From: Numida meleagris
Lineage: Eukaryota; Chordata; Aves; Galliformes; Numididae
Direction: 5' to 3'
NCBI RefSeq assembly: GCF_002078875.1
Contig: NC_034409.1
Location: 102,286,671-102,350,670, forward strand
Length of the DNA: 64,000 nt
The number at the start of each line of letters is the position of its first letter. The stretch's first letter is position 1. Shown piece by piece: positions 1-12,479 of the stretch. The notes beneath the pieces are model-generated. The model ran no database searches. It had not been told where the DNA came from and saw only the letters and a program-made list of their open reading frames with translations. The position numbers and the translations under genes are program-made.

Positions 1-503
1 TTCCTCAAAGTAATGAAATTCAGAACTTCATCTGCAATTTGGATGAACCACAGTAAATTGTCCAACTGTTATTCTGTCAGAATAATACACTTGACAGAAC
101 CTCATCAGCATAAACTGGCGCAGCTTCATTGACTTGGGAAGAAACACAGCTAAAATAGCTTCTGGGTCATATTTTTTTTCTGAGACCAAGTGATCTGTCA
201 CTTAAAGGACAGAGGATCAGAAGAGATGATTTTGTACCATATTCTCACAGATTTTATGTAAGGACTCGTAGATAAGAGCAAGGGCTTGGTTTTCAAAGAA
301 GTTTTGATGTTTTATCTGCTGAGGAGAGCCAGTTTAAAGCTCATGTCAAATCAAACTTCCTGGAGAAGCTACATTTGCGCTTATTGGGCTTTACTTGTTG
401 CCTGTGAAGTTTATAATAAATTGACAACTATGGAAGAACGATTGAGTTTTGATTCTTTGACAAAGGCGGCGCCCTAGTCCTTAGTCCCTTGCTCTGCTCA
501 GCT
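1..503. other. Non-coding sequence, no gene recognised
   Basis: Unique, AT-rich sequence. One 63-codon open frame on the plus strand (286-477) has no recognisable motif and is of chance length. I see no repeat here until the CR1 scrap that follows. Confidence 0.5.
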
Positions 504-588
504 TGGAGCAGAGGAGGCTGAGGGGAGGCTTCATGGCTGCCTGCAGCTCCTCACAGGGAGCAGAGGAGCAGCACTGAGCTCTGCCTCT
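504..588 (+). mobile_element. CR1 LINE fragment (3' region, both ends missing)
   Basis: This roughly 85-base stretch contains the CR1 3'-region phrases 'gagcagaggaggctgagggg' and 'cagctcctcacagggagcag'. The same phrases occur in the longer copy near 22.8 kb, in the same orientation. Neither the reverse-transcriptase part nor the terminal short repeats are present, so it is a scrap of an old insertion. Family assignment is from memory of avian CR1. Confidence 0.8.
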
Positions 589-1152
589 CCCTCTAAAATG
601 CTTTTTTTGACACTTGTTAATTCTGTGGTATGTATTAATTCAGCAGTGATAACAAGATATAAAAAAGTAAAAATTTGGTATGAGCAGTAACTATATTACA
701 TTCGGATTTTTTCCTGTGTATTTGGGATTAAGGGTCAAACAGTGAGGAAGTTTCATTAATGAAAATGTACATTTATGTTAAATAGTAACACATCATAAAT
801 CACTGTGTCACTCTAAGAATTTTAGTGAAACACACCCTTGATATCGCAAATAGCTGAGCTGCAAATATGAAAGTCAGGAATTCCAGCACTAATTTGAGCT
901 CCCCAGCAAAGATGATTCTGCATCTTCTAAACTAACTTATTTAAATTATTTTAAAATCCCACTTCTCACAGTGCAACTGCACGGTCAAGCAGTACCAACA
1001 AGGAGCTCAAGCTCTCACCTAAGAAACTCCAATGTCAGTTACAAGCCATTGCAGAGAAATCGCTTCACACCACTCTTTTTAGATATTGCTAATGAGTAAT
1101 TCCAATACATATGTCAAAGATGTAATACTTAGCAAGTTTTTCCCCACACTAG
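589..1152. other. Non-coding sequence, no gene recognised
   Basis: AT-rich unique sequence. I see no open frame of note and no recognisable repeat. Confidence 0.5.
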
Positions 1153-1756
1153 TCATGGCACGTTGACCTTGGCCAATTGCGAGCCACCTATCTAGCCTCT
1201 CTCACACTCCCCATCCTCAACAGGAAAGGGGTAAAAATAAAGAGAGAAGAGCTCATGGGTCAAGATGAAGATGCGGATATCACTTGCCAGTTACCATAAC
1301 AGGCAAAACAGACTCAACTTGGGAAAGATTCATTTAACTTGTTACCAATTAAAATTAATATGGACAGTGAGAAACACAGACAGCTTTCCCCCAACTTGAC
1401 CATTCTTCCAGGCTGAACTTCATTCTTTCATCCCCATCTCCTTTACCTCCTCCCCAAAAGGCATCAGGGAATATGCGGTCAGTTCATAATGTCTCCTCCC
1501 TGAGGCTCCTTCTTCCATATTATTTTCCCCAGTTCCAGCATGGGTTCCCCACAGGCCACAGCTTCTTTCAGGGCACATCCACCTGCTCTGACACAGGGTC
1601 CTTCATAGGCTGCAGAGTGGATATCTGCTTCACAGTGGTCTCTCCACAGGCTCTGCCCTGCGGTGGGGCCATTGGAGCATGGGGCACCTCTGGCCTCACC
1701 CCACACAGCCGTTCCACAGCATCCTGACACTAATGGGGCACCCACACCTGGTACAT
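1153..1756 (-). mobile_element. LTR-like avian interspersed repeat, antisense, degenerate
   Basis: Read on the minus strand, this stretch has the order of segments I associate with a widespread avian LTR-type repeat. First come purine-rich phrases such as 'atgctggaactgggg' and 'gaaggagcctcagggagg'. Next is a C-rich then G-rich middle, then 'aattggtaacaagttaaatg' and 'gagtctgttttgcctgttat'. The end, around 1153, is close to 'ggtcaacgtgccatgact'. No coding region, primer-binding site or matching partner LTR is visible, so it looks like a decayed solo copy. The open frames on both strands here (1473-1932) are artefacts of the repeat. Recognition is from memory; the class is likely and the family name is not known. 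Confidence 0.5.
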
Positions 1757-2268
1757 TAGTAAAGCCAAGTTTTTGGTTAAAGATGTTTCTGGGAGAAGTT
1801 TCCATAAGTCATAAGCATTTCTTCCGACATTTTTATTTTCTTGCACAAGATACTTATAAAGTGCTACATAACCCAGAAAAAAGATCAAAACTGACTGGTG
1901 AAATTTCTCGAAGTAAAGAGGGAAAGTGCTAAGGGAAAGAACAGATGCCCAGAAACAAGATTCACCGGTGTACTGACACTGCATATCAAGAATTTAGTGC
2001 TTACAGAAATACTCAGGATAAAGAATCATACAATGCATTTTTGGATTTACCTTTGTGAAAAGGAAGAAGAGGTGGGATCTTTCCACCCTTATGGGTGCTT
2101 ATGGACTTGCAGAAATTTAGTACATGAGTGATCTTAGAACCGTAGTTGGCATATTCATTATTCCAGATTTATAAAGAACAATTATATTTTCCCTCATCGA
2201 TCTTTCTCATTATCCTGCTGTGTAAAGCACTTCCATACATTAAAGAAACCTGGGCTAACTTTTGCTTA
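1757..2268. other. Non-coding sequence, no gene recognised
   Basis: Unique AT-rich sequence between an LTR-like repeat and a CR1 copy. The short open frames at 1898-2131 (+) and 1730-1984 (-) show no motif. Confidence 0.5.
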
Positions 2269-2583
2269 TAGAATTACAGAATCATGAAGGTTAGAAAAGA
2301 CCTCTGAGATCACCAAGTCCAACCATCAGCCCACCCCCACCATGCCACTGACCATGTCTCTATCAGTGCCACATCCACACAGTTCATGAACACCTCCAGG
2401 GATGGTGACTCCGCCACCTCCTTGGGCAGCCTGTGCCACTGCCTTTCAGGTGGGTATAGAGAGTGATAAGGCCTCCTCTGAGCCTTCTCTTCTCCAGACT
2501 GAACAATCCCAGTTCCCTCAGCCACTCCCCATCAGACTTGTGCTCCAGACCCCTCACAGCTTCGCTGCCCTTCCTTGAACACA
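2269..2583 (-). mobile_element. CR1 LINE 3' end, antisense, internally deleted
   Basis: The left edge is the reverse complement of the CR1 3' terminus ('acagaatcatgaaggttag'). It is followed by the usual antisense sequence 'gtccaaccatcagcccaccc' and 'ggtgactccgccacctcctt'. Compared with the longer copy at 16.8 kb, about 150-160 bases are missing at the junction around 2440-2450, where 'gccactgcct' joins directly to 'ttcaggtggg'. The C-terminal reverse-transcriptase reading frame is represented but broken. The minus-strand open frames at 2310-2614 are remnants of it. Confidence 0.92.
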
Positions 2584-5500
2584 CATACATAAAGTAGGCT
2601 ATGAAACACTCCAATTAACACAGAAGTGACTTCTCACATACAGAAACACCCCCATGCAAAGCTAAGAGCCAGACAGCATAAAGAATATAGCTATCTTATT
2701 AGTAGAAAACACTTTTCTTTTCTGTCTCTCACTCTATGCTAATTGCAGCAATCCTAGAAAGGCTGAGACTATGCTGATCACTCCAGGTGATGGAGAGCAT
2801 GACATGGTGGATGGGCTTCCACCACTTCGTTTTGAAGACGTTGCTTGTCTTGTTGGGTGAGGTGTGCTTGTGATCACTGTTCTCAACTTAAGGGAGATGC
2901 TGATGCTCCTCCAAACTGCATTTGGGACAATGCTCCATTGTCTGGCTTTGCATGCATGCATGTGAGATAATTCGTAAGAGAAAACAGGACTAAATTCATC
3001 CTTTTATACGGAGGCAGCAGAACACTTTTGCAACACTGGATTCTGTTGGTACTATGTTACTTTAAAGGAGGCACCCACTCCTCTTCCTTCCAGGGGCCAC
3101 TGTTAGTCACAGAAGGAAGAAAAAACAGATGAGGCTTCCTCACGTCAGAAGAGCTAAGAGAAGGGGGCTGGAAGCTAGGAATTCAGCCTGGTAGAGGAAC
3201 AAGGTAAAACAGTAGCACAAAGTACTTCATTTGGAAGTTGTAGGGAGCTGATTTTTTAAAACACATCTGTATATCTTTACATACACTGGGTATCTACAGA
3301 GGGTCTATGCAGATGAGAAGATAGATGTTTCTTGCTTATTTTCCTTCCTTACAGATCTGATTTCAAGATGACAGCACACGGATTACGGTTTCCCAGACCA
3401 CTTGCTGCTCAGGGCACAACCCACACTCATTCCATCTGCAGATGCTTTTTAATGTCAGTACATGGATCAATGACAGGACACGGTCCCCAGGGAACAGCTT
3501 GGCACCCAGGCTAAAAAATGGAAAGCCTGGGCAGTAATGCGTGCAGTGTGCCACACTGATGCAGGACGGATTCTTCATTTCAAAGAGAAAAATCTGCATT
3601 CTTCAGAAACAGTGTTCAAAAATTTAATCTTCATTCAGTTCAATGGAGCAGCTTTATAATTTACAGCACCAGATATAGCTAGACGATGTAATGTGGAATA
3701 TCTGAAGCAGTTCTTTTCCTGTATTAAAATGCACCTTGGGCAACAGAGCCTTAACTTCTCTTAACATATGTTTCTAGCAGATAAGTAAACAATTTGGACG
3801 TGAAATGAAAATTTTCTAGATAGTTACAGTCAGAAAAGCATCAACTCATACTAGACTCCAGCTGCAGCGTGCCACTGATAAGTTTTTGGGATGGTTTGGC
3901 ATAGTTAAAATCAAGCAGCACTGGAAGAATAAAAAGCTTTCTGTGTACAAGTTGTTGGAACAGAGATAGAGAGAAAAAGACATCAGTTTACATCAAAATT
4001 CTGAAAGTGGCTTTGGTGGCAGGATCAAACCTTACACTGGGGCACATGGTCAGGGTGAGGTGAGCATCTCCATGCTCAGTGGAGAAGCATAAACTGAGGC
4101 ATGGCTGGGAAGCGTAAAGTTCCTGAACAGACAAGCAATTCACTTGCATTGAATTCCATTGACATTTGGCTACCTTACAACCACAGACTCCTATGGCTTT
4201 GTTGACAACATCTTTAGTCACACGCATGGTGAACTTTGTGTTTGATTGGTTCCACTCTACTCCATGGGGCTCTGCACGTGGCAGCAAGCTGCAAGTGAGC
4301 ACTGAAATCGTCCTTACATCACCACTGTGACAGCTTACTGGTAGATCACAGGACAGCAAATTATTCCCAGTAAAGTTCTGCACAAACCCAGACCAAATGA
4401 TCTCTCATCAAAGTTTCCCTACATGCTGGTTTGTACACAGTGAACACTAAGCCTTTCTTTGCAGCAAGCTCCCACTGCCTAGATCTCTGCTGTCAGGCTT
4501 AGTGAGGTGTACTACAGACAAGAGTGCTATGTGTCCTTAGAAGGACATTTCTTGAACCATTTCCAAATGAAGAGGCAGGAAACCTTGCATTTCTCTTTTC
4601 TGCTCTACTTGGCCATTAGCAGATAAACAAATGGAAATTTGTTCAACAAAGAACAAACACTGATCTTAAATGGTTTTATTTAAGCAGATAGAATCCAGTG
4701 AAGGAAGCAGCACGTTGCAGTAAAGATTGTAGTATTTCACTACGCTGGGAAAAGCATTGCCTGTGTTGGCTTGTCGAAGCTGGCCTGCTTTAGATAAATC
4801 AGACTGCACTCCCACAGCTGTCAGTACTACTGCAGCCACCATCCTGCTACTGTACCTCAAGTTTCCACAGTCCTTAACCAGATGATGGACAGAAACTGTG
4901 GCCCCCCATATGAGACCTACCCAGCTAATGCAGGCTGATTACTTAGGTGCTATATATGCTTCACCTCCAACAAAGGCACAAGAGGTTTCCCTTGGGGACC
5001 TCTAACTCTTGTTTTAGGTGCACTGCCAATAAGACTTTGTAGCTTTTGTGAATGTGAAAGGACCCCTGATGCTGTCCACTATACAACCATGTCTCTAGCT
5101 GTTTATAGCTCTGTCAAATGTTAGCCATATGAAGTGACATTTCCTTACCCTGCATCTATCTCAGACTGAACACAGGAAGTTTTAGCTGTTACTGAGAATA
5201 CTGGTTCGTGGGCTTTGGGGTGTGTTTCTTTTTTTCTTGACTTACAAACATTCTGATATTATTTTCTCTGAGGACATATCCAAGCAGAGACATAAAATTT
5301 GATGGCCCAGTGCTGCACAAACACAATCAATGGTGGTTTTATCCCAATGGACAGATAAGTGCCTGCCTTAACCTGTTTGCACTATGCATGTGTTGCCAAG
5401 ATCTGAAGGAACAAGCCTGGCCCTTGTCTCTTTTGGTGTCTGGAGCAGTATGAGCCAGAACCCTGCACTACACTGCTGCATGGCCAGCCAGTCCCTTGTA

Positions 5501-7907
5501 TTCCCATCACCAAAGACCTCTGAAAAAACATGTTTCATCCTTCTCTAGGGCAAAGGCCACAGATGGAACAGCCACATCTACTGGAAAGGTGGTACCGGTC
5601 CCAGTGAAGAATGTCCCATTGTGCATCAAGGGGAACACTCCTAGATTTTCTGGTTGTTTTTTCCACAGCGACAGAAAATCATACAAATTTTTTTTTTTTA
5701 TTACAGCACATCAGATTATAAGGTGAAACCCCAGAAGATGAGAAATACCAAACAACTTCAAAATACCATCTTCTTTTATTTAACTACATACATTATTCTG
5801 CAGGATTTCTGCCTCATTTACTGCATTCTTTGACTATAGCTTCTTACATTAAATATTTTCAAATATGAGTGAATAAATTGGGGGCACAGAATTCTATTAA
5901 GAAAGCAATTTCGTTTATCATGAGCATTGTTTATCATACAAAATACATTTGAACAATCATAAGGGAACAGCAGTGACTCCATATCCTTCTGGTGGCCTGT
6001 ATATTTACTCATTCTTTTCCCATTCTAATTGGCTGTCAAAGATCCTCTGTTCAATGTAAGTAATTTCCTATCCTTTTTTGAACTCTAGGATGAAGAAAAG
6101 CATTAAAATCAAAACATGAAAACATTTTAATCAGAAATTATTATTTTACTTGTCTCCAAATTGCAAGGAAGAATTCTTATGTGGCTTAATACTAGCTCCT
6201 TTAATAGCTCTCCAATATCTTATTACTAAATTATTTTATGTGGACGGCTAGATTGCTATACACATGAGATTAAGTTATGCATAAGTTATTCAAGCTATTC
6301 ATCATCCATTTTGAGTCATTGGCCAATCTAACAGTGACTGACAGTCTCTGGAAAAGTATAGTACAGCTAAAAAACCTGACCTAACTCTTAAACAGCTTTT
6401 TCTGTGATACCAACATAATCAAATAGAGTTTTACATATGTCATGCTGTTGCTGCAGCAACCTGGTCTCCTCTCCTCTGACTACTGATAGGGTGCCTCTAA
6501 GCTTGATATGGCCTCAGATGTCTTGAGATTAATCTCTTGGGACTGCTCCAGATAAAGCAGATTAATTTGCAGTTCCTTGAGAATGAAGTAACTATTTCAC
6601 ATAAACTACTTTTCACGTCCCATCAGGTCTGAGCTTCCTATTCATAACCTTTGTAAAAATGACTGGTTTGGCACAGCACCCCCCGACATTTCCCAGAAAG
6701 CAGGCTGCAAGGCAGAAAGGAGGATTAAAATGGCTTGACTTCTCATGTATTTTTCTTGAAGGGAAAGAGAGAAAAGGTTATTTTTGTGAAAGCAAAAGCT
6801 GCATTTTTTGTTGGTTTTTTTTTCCTCCAGAGGTTTACATCTGAATGCACCTAATTTTCGTATTTTTGTCAGGGATGAGACTGGGATGGTAAATGCAAAA
6901 GATTGTAAGCACTGAGATGTGTGTTTCCTGAAGCCAGATTTAATTCCTAGCTAGCATGGCTGTACATTTTATAAGAACACCTGAATATTTGCTGAAGACT
7001 TGAGTAGTTTTGATGGTATATCTCTGTATACGGCTCGAATGCTGTGAAAGCCTCTTTCTTGCTGCTTAGAGCCTTTCTTGGAGGAAAGAAGGAAACTAGG
7101 CGCTGAAACATACAAGACAACAAGCCAGACCAATTCATGGAATGTTTTTGTATTTACTTAAGAGTTACAGCCTTGTAAAACGCATAACCATCTTGACCGT
7201 GTACAAAATATACTTCTAGAAAAGAGATCATCAAAGTACTTCTATATTTGAAACACGTATAATTACAGGGGGCATGTGTGCCTCGGTGGAGTAGTCCATG
7301 GAAGTGCCAAAATGAGGGGAACAAATGGAAATTATACTGTATCCTAAAGGTGTTTCTCTGTTGCTCAGATTTACCATGCCTTATTTTCAGCAGAACACCA
7401 CTGCTGAGTAGATGTAAAGAGAGAGGCTGGAGAGGACATGAGAAAGTATGCTCAAGTTGTGCCAGGGGAGGTTCAGATTCTATGATTCCAGGTTGAAAAT
7501 ATGCTCTGAAGAAATCCGAACAGTGAAAAGGTACTTACAAGAGCCATGGACGCTGGCGGTCTCTGAGGGGCTTCTGGTTAAGGTCAGATACGGCACCTAA
7601 TATTTGGCCTCTATCCAAATTGGGAGAGGAAGGGATGTGTTCTGTTTCTTCAGAGCATCCTCCAGTGGCAGGAATAGTCTTTCATGGTGTTACTTCATAC
7701 CGCCCTTCCAGGGCTGATCTCTAAAGTGTGGGCTAACATTTCAGGCCTTAAGATGCAACTCCTCATTGCTACCTGTAAATCATTTAGTTAAACACACTTC
7801 AGGCTCCATAGCAAACAACACTTAGCACTTCAAACTCCTAATTTCCAAGGATCTATGCAGATCTTCACCTAATGTACAAACTTTAATAAAATGTCAAAGT
7901 TGTGATG
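2584..7907. other. 5.3 kb of unique non-coding sequence
   Basis: No CR1 or LTR copy is recognised. The longest open frame is 131 codons on the minus strand (3988-4383, open back to 4404); it is cysteine-rich and is discussed as a finding rather than called a gene. Other frames (for example 4666-4860 minus and 6947-7138 minus) have no motif. A T-run at about 5689-5699 is the only simple repeat noticed. Confidence 0.5.
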
Positions 7908-8110
7908 CAGTAGACAGGGGTTTAGGGTGCTGACACTCAAGGCCTGGATTCACCTCCTGCTTTGCCACAAGTTTGCCAGCAAAATACTTCAGTCCTATGG
8001 ACCTGATTTGCCAAGCCATGAAATCAAATTAATTGTATGTGCTCTGTGAAGTACTATGAGCTCTACTGCTTTAGAATATCTCAGTGTTATTATTATTCAT
8101 TATGATTCTT
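7908..8110 (+). mobile_element. Ancient tRNA-derived SINE (MIR/CORE-SINE type), degenerate
   Basis: The stretch follows the layout of amniote tRNA-derived SINEs. It opens with 'tgatgcagtagacaggggt' (A-box region). The B-box-like 'ggattcacctcc' lies at 7946-7957, where the consensus has GGTTCRANNCC, and is followed by 'ctgctttgccacaag'. A CORE-like tail 'gtgaagtactatgagctcta' and a terminal 'ttattattattcattat' close it. It is strongly diverged, as expected for an element inactive in birds for a very long time. The match is from memory of reptile and mammal consensus sequences. Confidence 0.65.
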
Positions 8111-11100
8111 GTTGAAATACAACACAGTAGGAACTACATGAGGTAAGGCAGAAATGAAACTAGTTCAATATCACCTTTCATTGCATGATAGATCCCATAA
8201 GCATCAATTTCCATGGATTTGCCTTCTAATTATATGATACAAAATATAAGGTACATGCATCTTGTCTTCTCAGAATCACACTAAACCCAATTGATATAAT
8301 TCCCATTCCCTAAGAATAGGGCAATTCACAGTAGTTGTTCATTGTTTAATTGTCACAGTATACTGCAGTAGTTTTACTATAGCTATAACACTCTGAAGAT
8401 ATAAGTAAGGCAAACTTTTAAAAGAGAAGTAGCTTTCTTTCTGTTTAGAATCATAAGTTTTAGGACCAAATATGTGGCTTACTCTTGCTATACACTGCTG
8501 GAAAGCAGAGAGTTAGAAACCTACTGGCTTCATGGACCTACTTGTGCTTTCATGGACCGTGAAGGCCAAAGCTCTTTGACAGGAGAAGATATTTAGCATT
8601 AAAGAAATAAGCAGCCAAAGAAATACTTAAAATATGTTAGGCTGACATACAGACTGCCATCAAGTGCAGAAACAGCAGTGGCAGATTAGGCAAGCCTAAT
8701 TACTCACCTGGGAATCTGCCTTGCACGCCGAGGACATTAATGACACATCTCTCCCTGGGAGGTGAAGGGGAGGTGATCCTTAGTAGAAATGAGTGGCAGC
8801 AAGGGCAAGAAAAACATCCTGGCAGGACTCCGCTTCATCAAGCATCCCAGGGGAAGCCAAGAACAAACTTGTATCTTCAAACATTTTTTCTCCTTTTCTT
8901 ACAGCTACCTAATGTTGTTCTTTTAAAATGGTGTTTCCTTTCCAAATCTTTCATCCACTAGTATCTTTTCTTGCTTATTCCAAAACATTTAGAGCTTAAA
9001 AGTATGTATTACTTAACAATGCACTGGATGTTCTTACAATATTTTAGCATACCTTACCCTTTAAAAAGTGTGGGTTTTTAAATGCTCTCTATATGCTAAA
9101 AATCACTATGATGTAAAATCATAGCAATTTTAAGGTCTCAGTGGCATACCACTAAATTCAAGGAAGGCTCTGTTCCTTCTCCGTCTGACAGCCAAAGCAA
9201 AGCTTCAGCATCTGCAGCAATACTTCAGGCAAAAGTGTTGCTTGGACATAATGGATGTGGGACGCTTTGCTGCTCCTTCATATGTAGGTAGAACTATGAG
9301 TTTTGCACACTTTCTCACTCTAAGCAAGTTCTTCTCCATATTTCTGGAGATACTTCTGCACTCAGACTGTCACTTCCACCTACTCAGCATTTTATCAGGA
9401 CCTCTGTGCCAATAGGCAATATGGAAGGATAGCTGGTCTCGAGCCCTAGCCAGAATCAATGTGCTGGAAACATAACTTGCCTTGAAACAGACAAAGTTTG
9501 CTTGCCCAGGTCCAGTGGCAGCGTGTGGGACCAGTTTCAGAACAGGAATTTGTAATGCTCATCTTCTAAACTTTCAGAGGTGCAATCCGAAAGCTCATAG
9601 AAACAAAATACCAGTAGGTGTAATTGCAAAGAGCATGATGGACCAGAGAAAAGCTCAAAACTGAGCCTTTGAGATCATTTCTAACTCTTTGTCCATACTG
9701 CCATGCTATATTACTGAATTTCCCAGTGTTTGTGCCACCCCAATTTATTGAGTAAGTACAGAGGAAGGTATAAAAATAATACAGGGAACCTTCGGCACTA
9801 TCAGAAGGAAAAAAAGAAAAAGAAAAAAAAACAACGATATTTTAAAAGGCTGCTCAGATACTTCACTCCTGTGGTTGAAATGAAAAAGGTGCCTATTTGG
9901 AATAATGAAACAGTTTTAATTACGCTCTGTGAAAGCAAATATACCACTTGAAAGCGAATCATTTTCTAGGTAATATTGAATCACCTTCAACAGAAAGAGA
10001 AAAAAAAAACAAGAGAGAAGGAAGGGTAATAATATTCCCACTGTAAAGCATTTCCAAAATCATAAACTCGTTATTGTAAACTAAAACCTAAAGTCAACAA
10101 AAACTAGGACAAACTGGGCTTGCAGGTTACAGATCCAAAGCTGTGGAGTAAAACTAATCAGGTCTCGGATAGGATTTTTTTATTTCATTGCAGGACAATC
10201 TATAGTCTAGTTGGTCAAATCAAGGCCTTCTGAGAAAAGAAGATTAGAGGCAGTTGTTTAAAATATTGAGGAGGGGAGGACAGGGTTTAAGCTTTATTAC
10301 TGATCAGGATAGACAAAACAGACCATAATGAAAAAACAGTATTGAGATTGTACTTGTGGTCTGAATGGAAAACGTTAAGTGGAGACAGGGCCATATGGAG
10401 GAGCTTATAGTTACAGCAAGAACTGAGGCTGGATAGACAAAATTTAGTATTGTGGGAAGGATGCAGGAATTCAAAAAGAAATTCATCACACCTGAACAGA
10501 AATAAGCTATTTAGGCAAGAACGGAAACCCAAAGAAATTTTCTTTTATTTATAATGATTGTTCTCCCTGCAGTGTTCACTCTACTGAGAATGAATTATTA
10601 ATTGAAAAAGTACTAGGTTAAGTGTCAAGCATTTTGCATAAATAAAAATATTTGATGAAAAACTATTATCCTTTGGCAAAATTTCATTGATTTCACTGTT
10701 GTGAAGATTTCAGCCTTTATTTTACTGAAGTCCCGACAGTCTGAACTGATGTACATGTGTTACGTAAATGCATTTGAAGCCTTGGTGAAACACAGCAGGA
10801 TACCCTATTTATCTGCCCACATGGAGCTCACTGCAGCGCGACAGACATACTCTGCACACTAGGACATACACCTTGTGTAAGTTAGGAGAAAGTAACAAAT
10901 TATTACAGCACGCATGTCAGTGGAACAAAAACAGCCCTGGCTGTTTTCCATTTCATTTTCCTGTAACTCACTTGACTCTTGAGTAAGATAACGATGCAAA
11001 ATTTGCCATATCTAGTCACATATCTCCCAAGATGTGAAATGCAGCAGTAACTCACCTTCATGCCATATTTTTTTAATTGTTTTTAATCTCCCTCAGTGCT

Positions 11101-12479
11101 GACTACACCATCCCAACTCTAGTCTCAGGACCTTTTCTTTGCTGTTCTCCATCAATCTTTTCTGACAAATGTTCCAGGACAGAAGCAACACATCTGGTGT
11201 TTTTCTTAGTACGGCTGGGAGTGGTTGGCTGCCTGCTGCATAGTCATCAAGCCACAATATTATAGACTATTTTAAGACTATAATTTTTGATTTTACAGCT
11301 CATCTATTTCACGTTAAAGCAGATATTTAAGAATATTCTGACAACAGAGATATACACTGCCAGCTTTCTGGAAAGTTAACATCTTCTCTAGATTTCTTCA
11401 CATACTGAGCAGTGCTTTACACCATCCCAGTTACAATGATTTTCCAGCAATAGCACAGCCATTCAGCAAACACTGCTACTGAGGTACCAAGAGCTGATGG
11501 GGCAATGGTCACTGCATTGAGCTGCAGGTACTCAGTGACCACCATTGCTTAGCTGTGGTTACCAAGCCTGCAGAACACGTGGGCACAAAACAAGGGAAAC
11601 AAGACACGTGGGGTTTGATTTTGCCTGACCCTACCCATCATTAGGAAGGGTGGTAAGTAGGCAGGGCAGCTGGGGGAATTACAAAAGTTTTGTCTCTCAT
11701 ATATTAAATATGTCCAGCCAGCTCTTCAGGCAATTTAAACCAGCAAGGCTCCCTTGAGTTCAATAAAAGGATGTCAACGTACATCAGCTGAGCATGGCTT
11801 CATGACTTTTTAATACTCCCCAGTGGAGCAACCCAGCACAGAAAGCATATTCCATGGTAAAAAAAACGCCTGGAAATACAATGGTGTAGAACCCAAAGTA
11901 ATTCATCCCTCTGTATCTTCAAGCCTAAATGGCAGAACACAAAGAAATTGCCAATGAGATTTTGTTTTTTATAGTTTAAGGTTGCAACCACACAAATCAT
12001 AATGCAGTCAAGCGTTTTCCCCAGCATCACTGTATGCACTGAGGCTACTGAGCTCCACCAACCTTTTTGTGCACAAGCACAGACGTGCTGGAGTGCTCTG
12101 CTAAGGTGCTGGCAATGCATTTTGCATCTACCTTTTAAAGGGTATTTTTGTCTTGATTAACCATTTAGAGCATGAGCCAAACGTTGCACTGTCTCACATT
12201 TTGTGTAGTACTCCCAAATCCAATGAGAAGGGTGATGCCTAAAAACTTTTGCTGGGACATTTTGGTAGCAATCCTTTAGAAACACTTGAAGCAAAACAGT
12301 CTTCTGTTAAGTGCAGAATGAGGAAATTTAAGTAAAATATATTATAGTGAAATGATGAGCCACTGAGCATTTGGGATCAGGTTAATAATGTGCAGTTAAT
12401 GTCTGATCATCTAATGATATAAAATGCAGTCACACTGCCTACAACATCATGGAACACAATACTATGTAGACCTCTAATA
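8111..12479. other. Unique AT-rich non-coding sequence
   Basis: No dispersed repeat recognised. Purine tracts occur at 9806-9833 (A-rich with interspersed G) and 9992-10026. Open frames such as 11800-12120 on the minus strand (106 codons) have no recognisable domain and fit chance expectation. Confidence 0.5.
9806..9833 (+). repeat. Purine-rich (GAAAA)n-like simple tract
   Basis: An A-rich run broken by single Gs; low-complexity sequence with no sign of a retrocopy upstream. Confidence 0.8.

Noticed and set aside
2734..2961. 75-codon minus-strand frame with serine/threonine/proline-rich text
   Set aside because: No recognised domain and no splice or repeat context; considered chance.
11800..12120. 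106-codon minus-strand frame
   Set aside because: No motif, no plausible splice context, and expected by chance.
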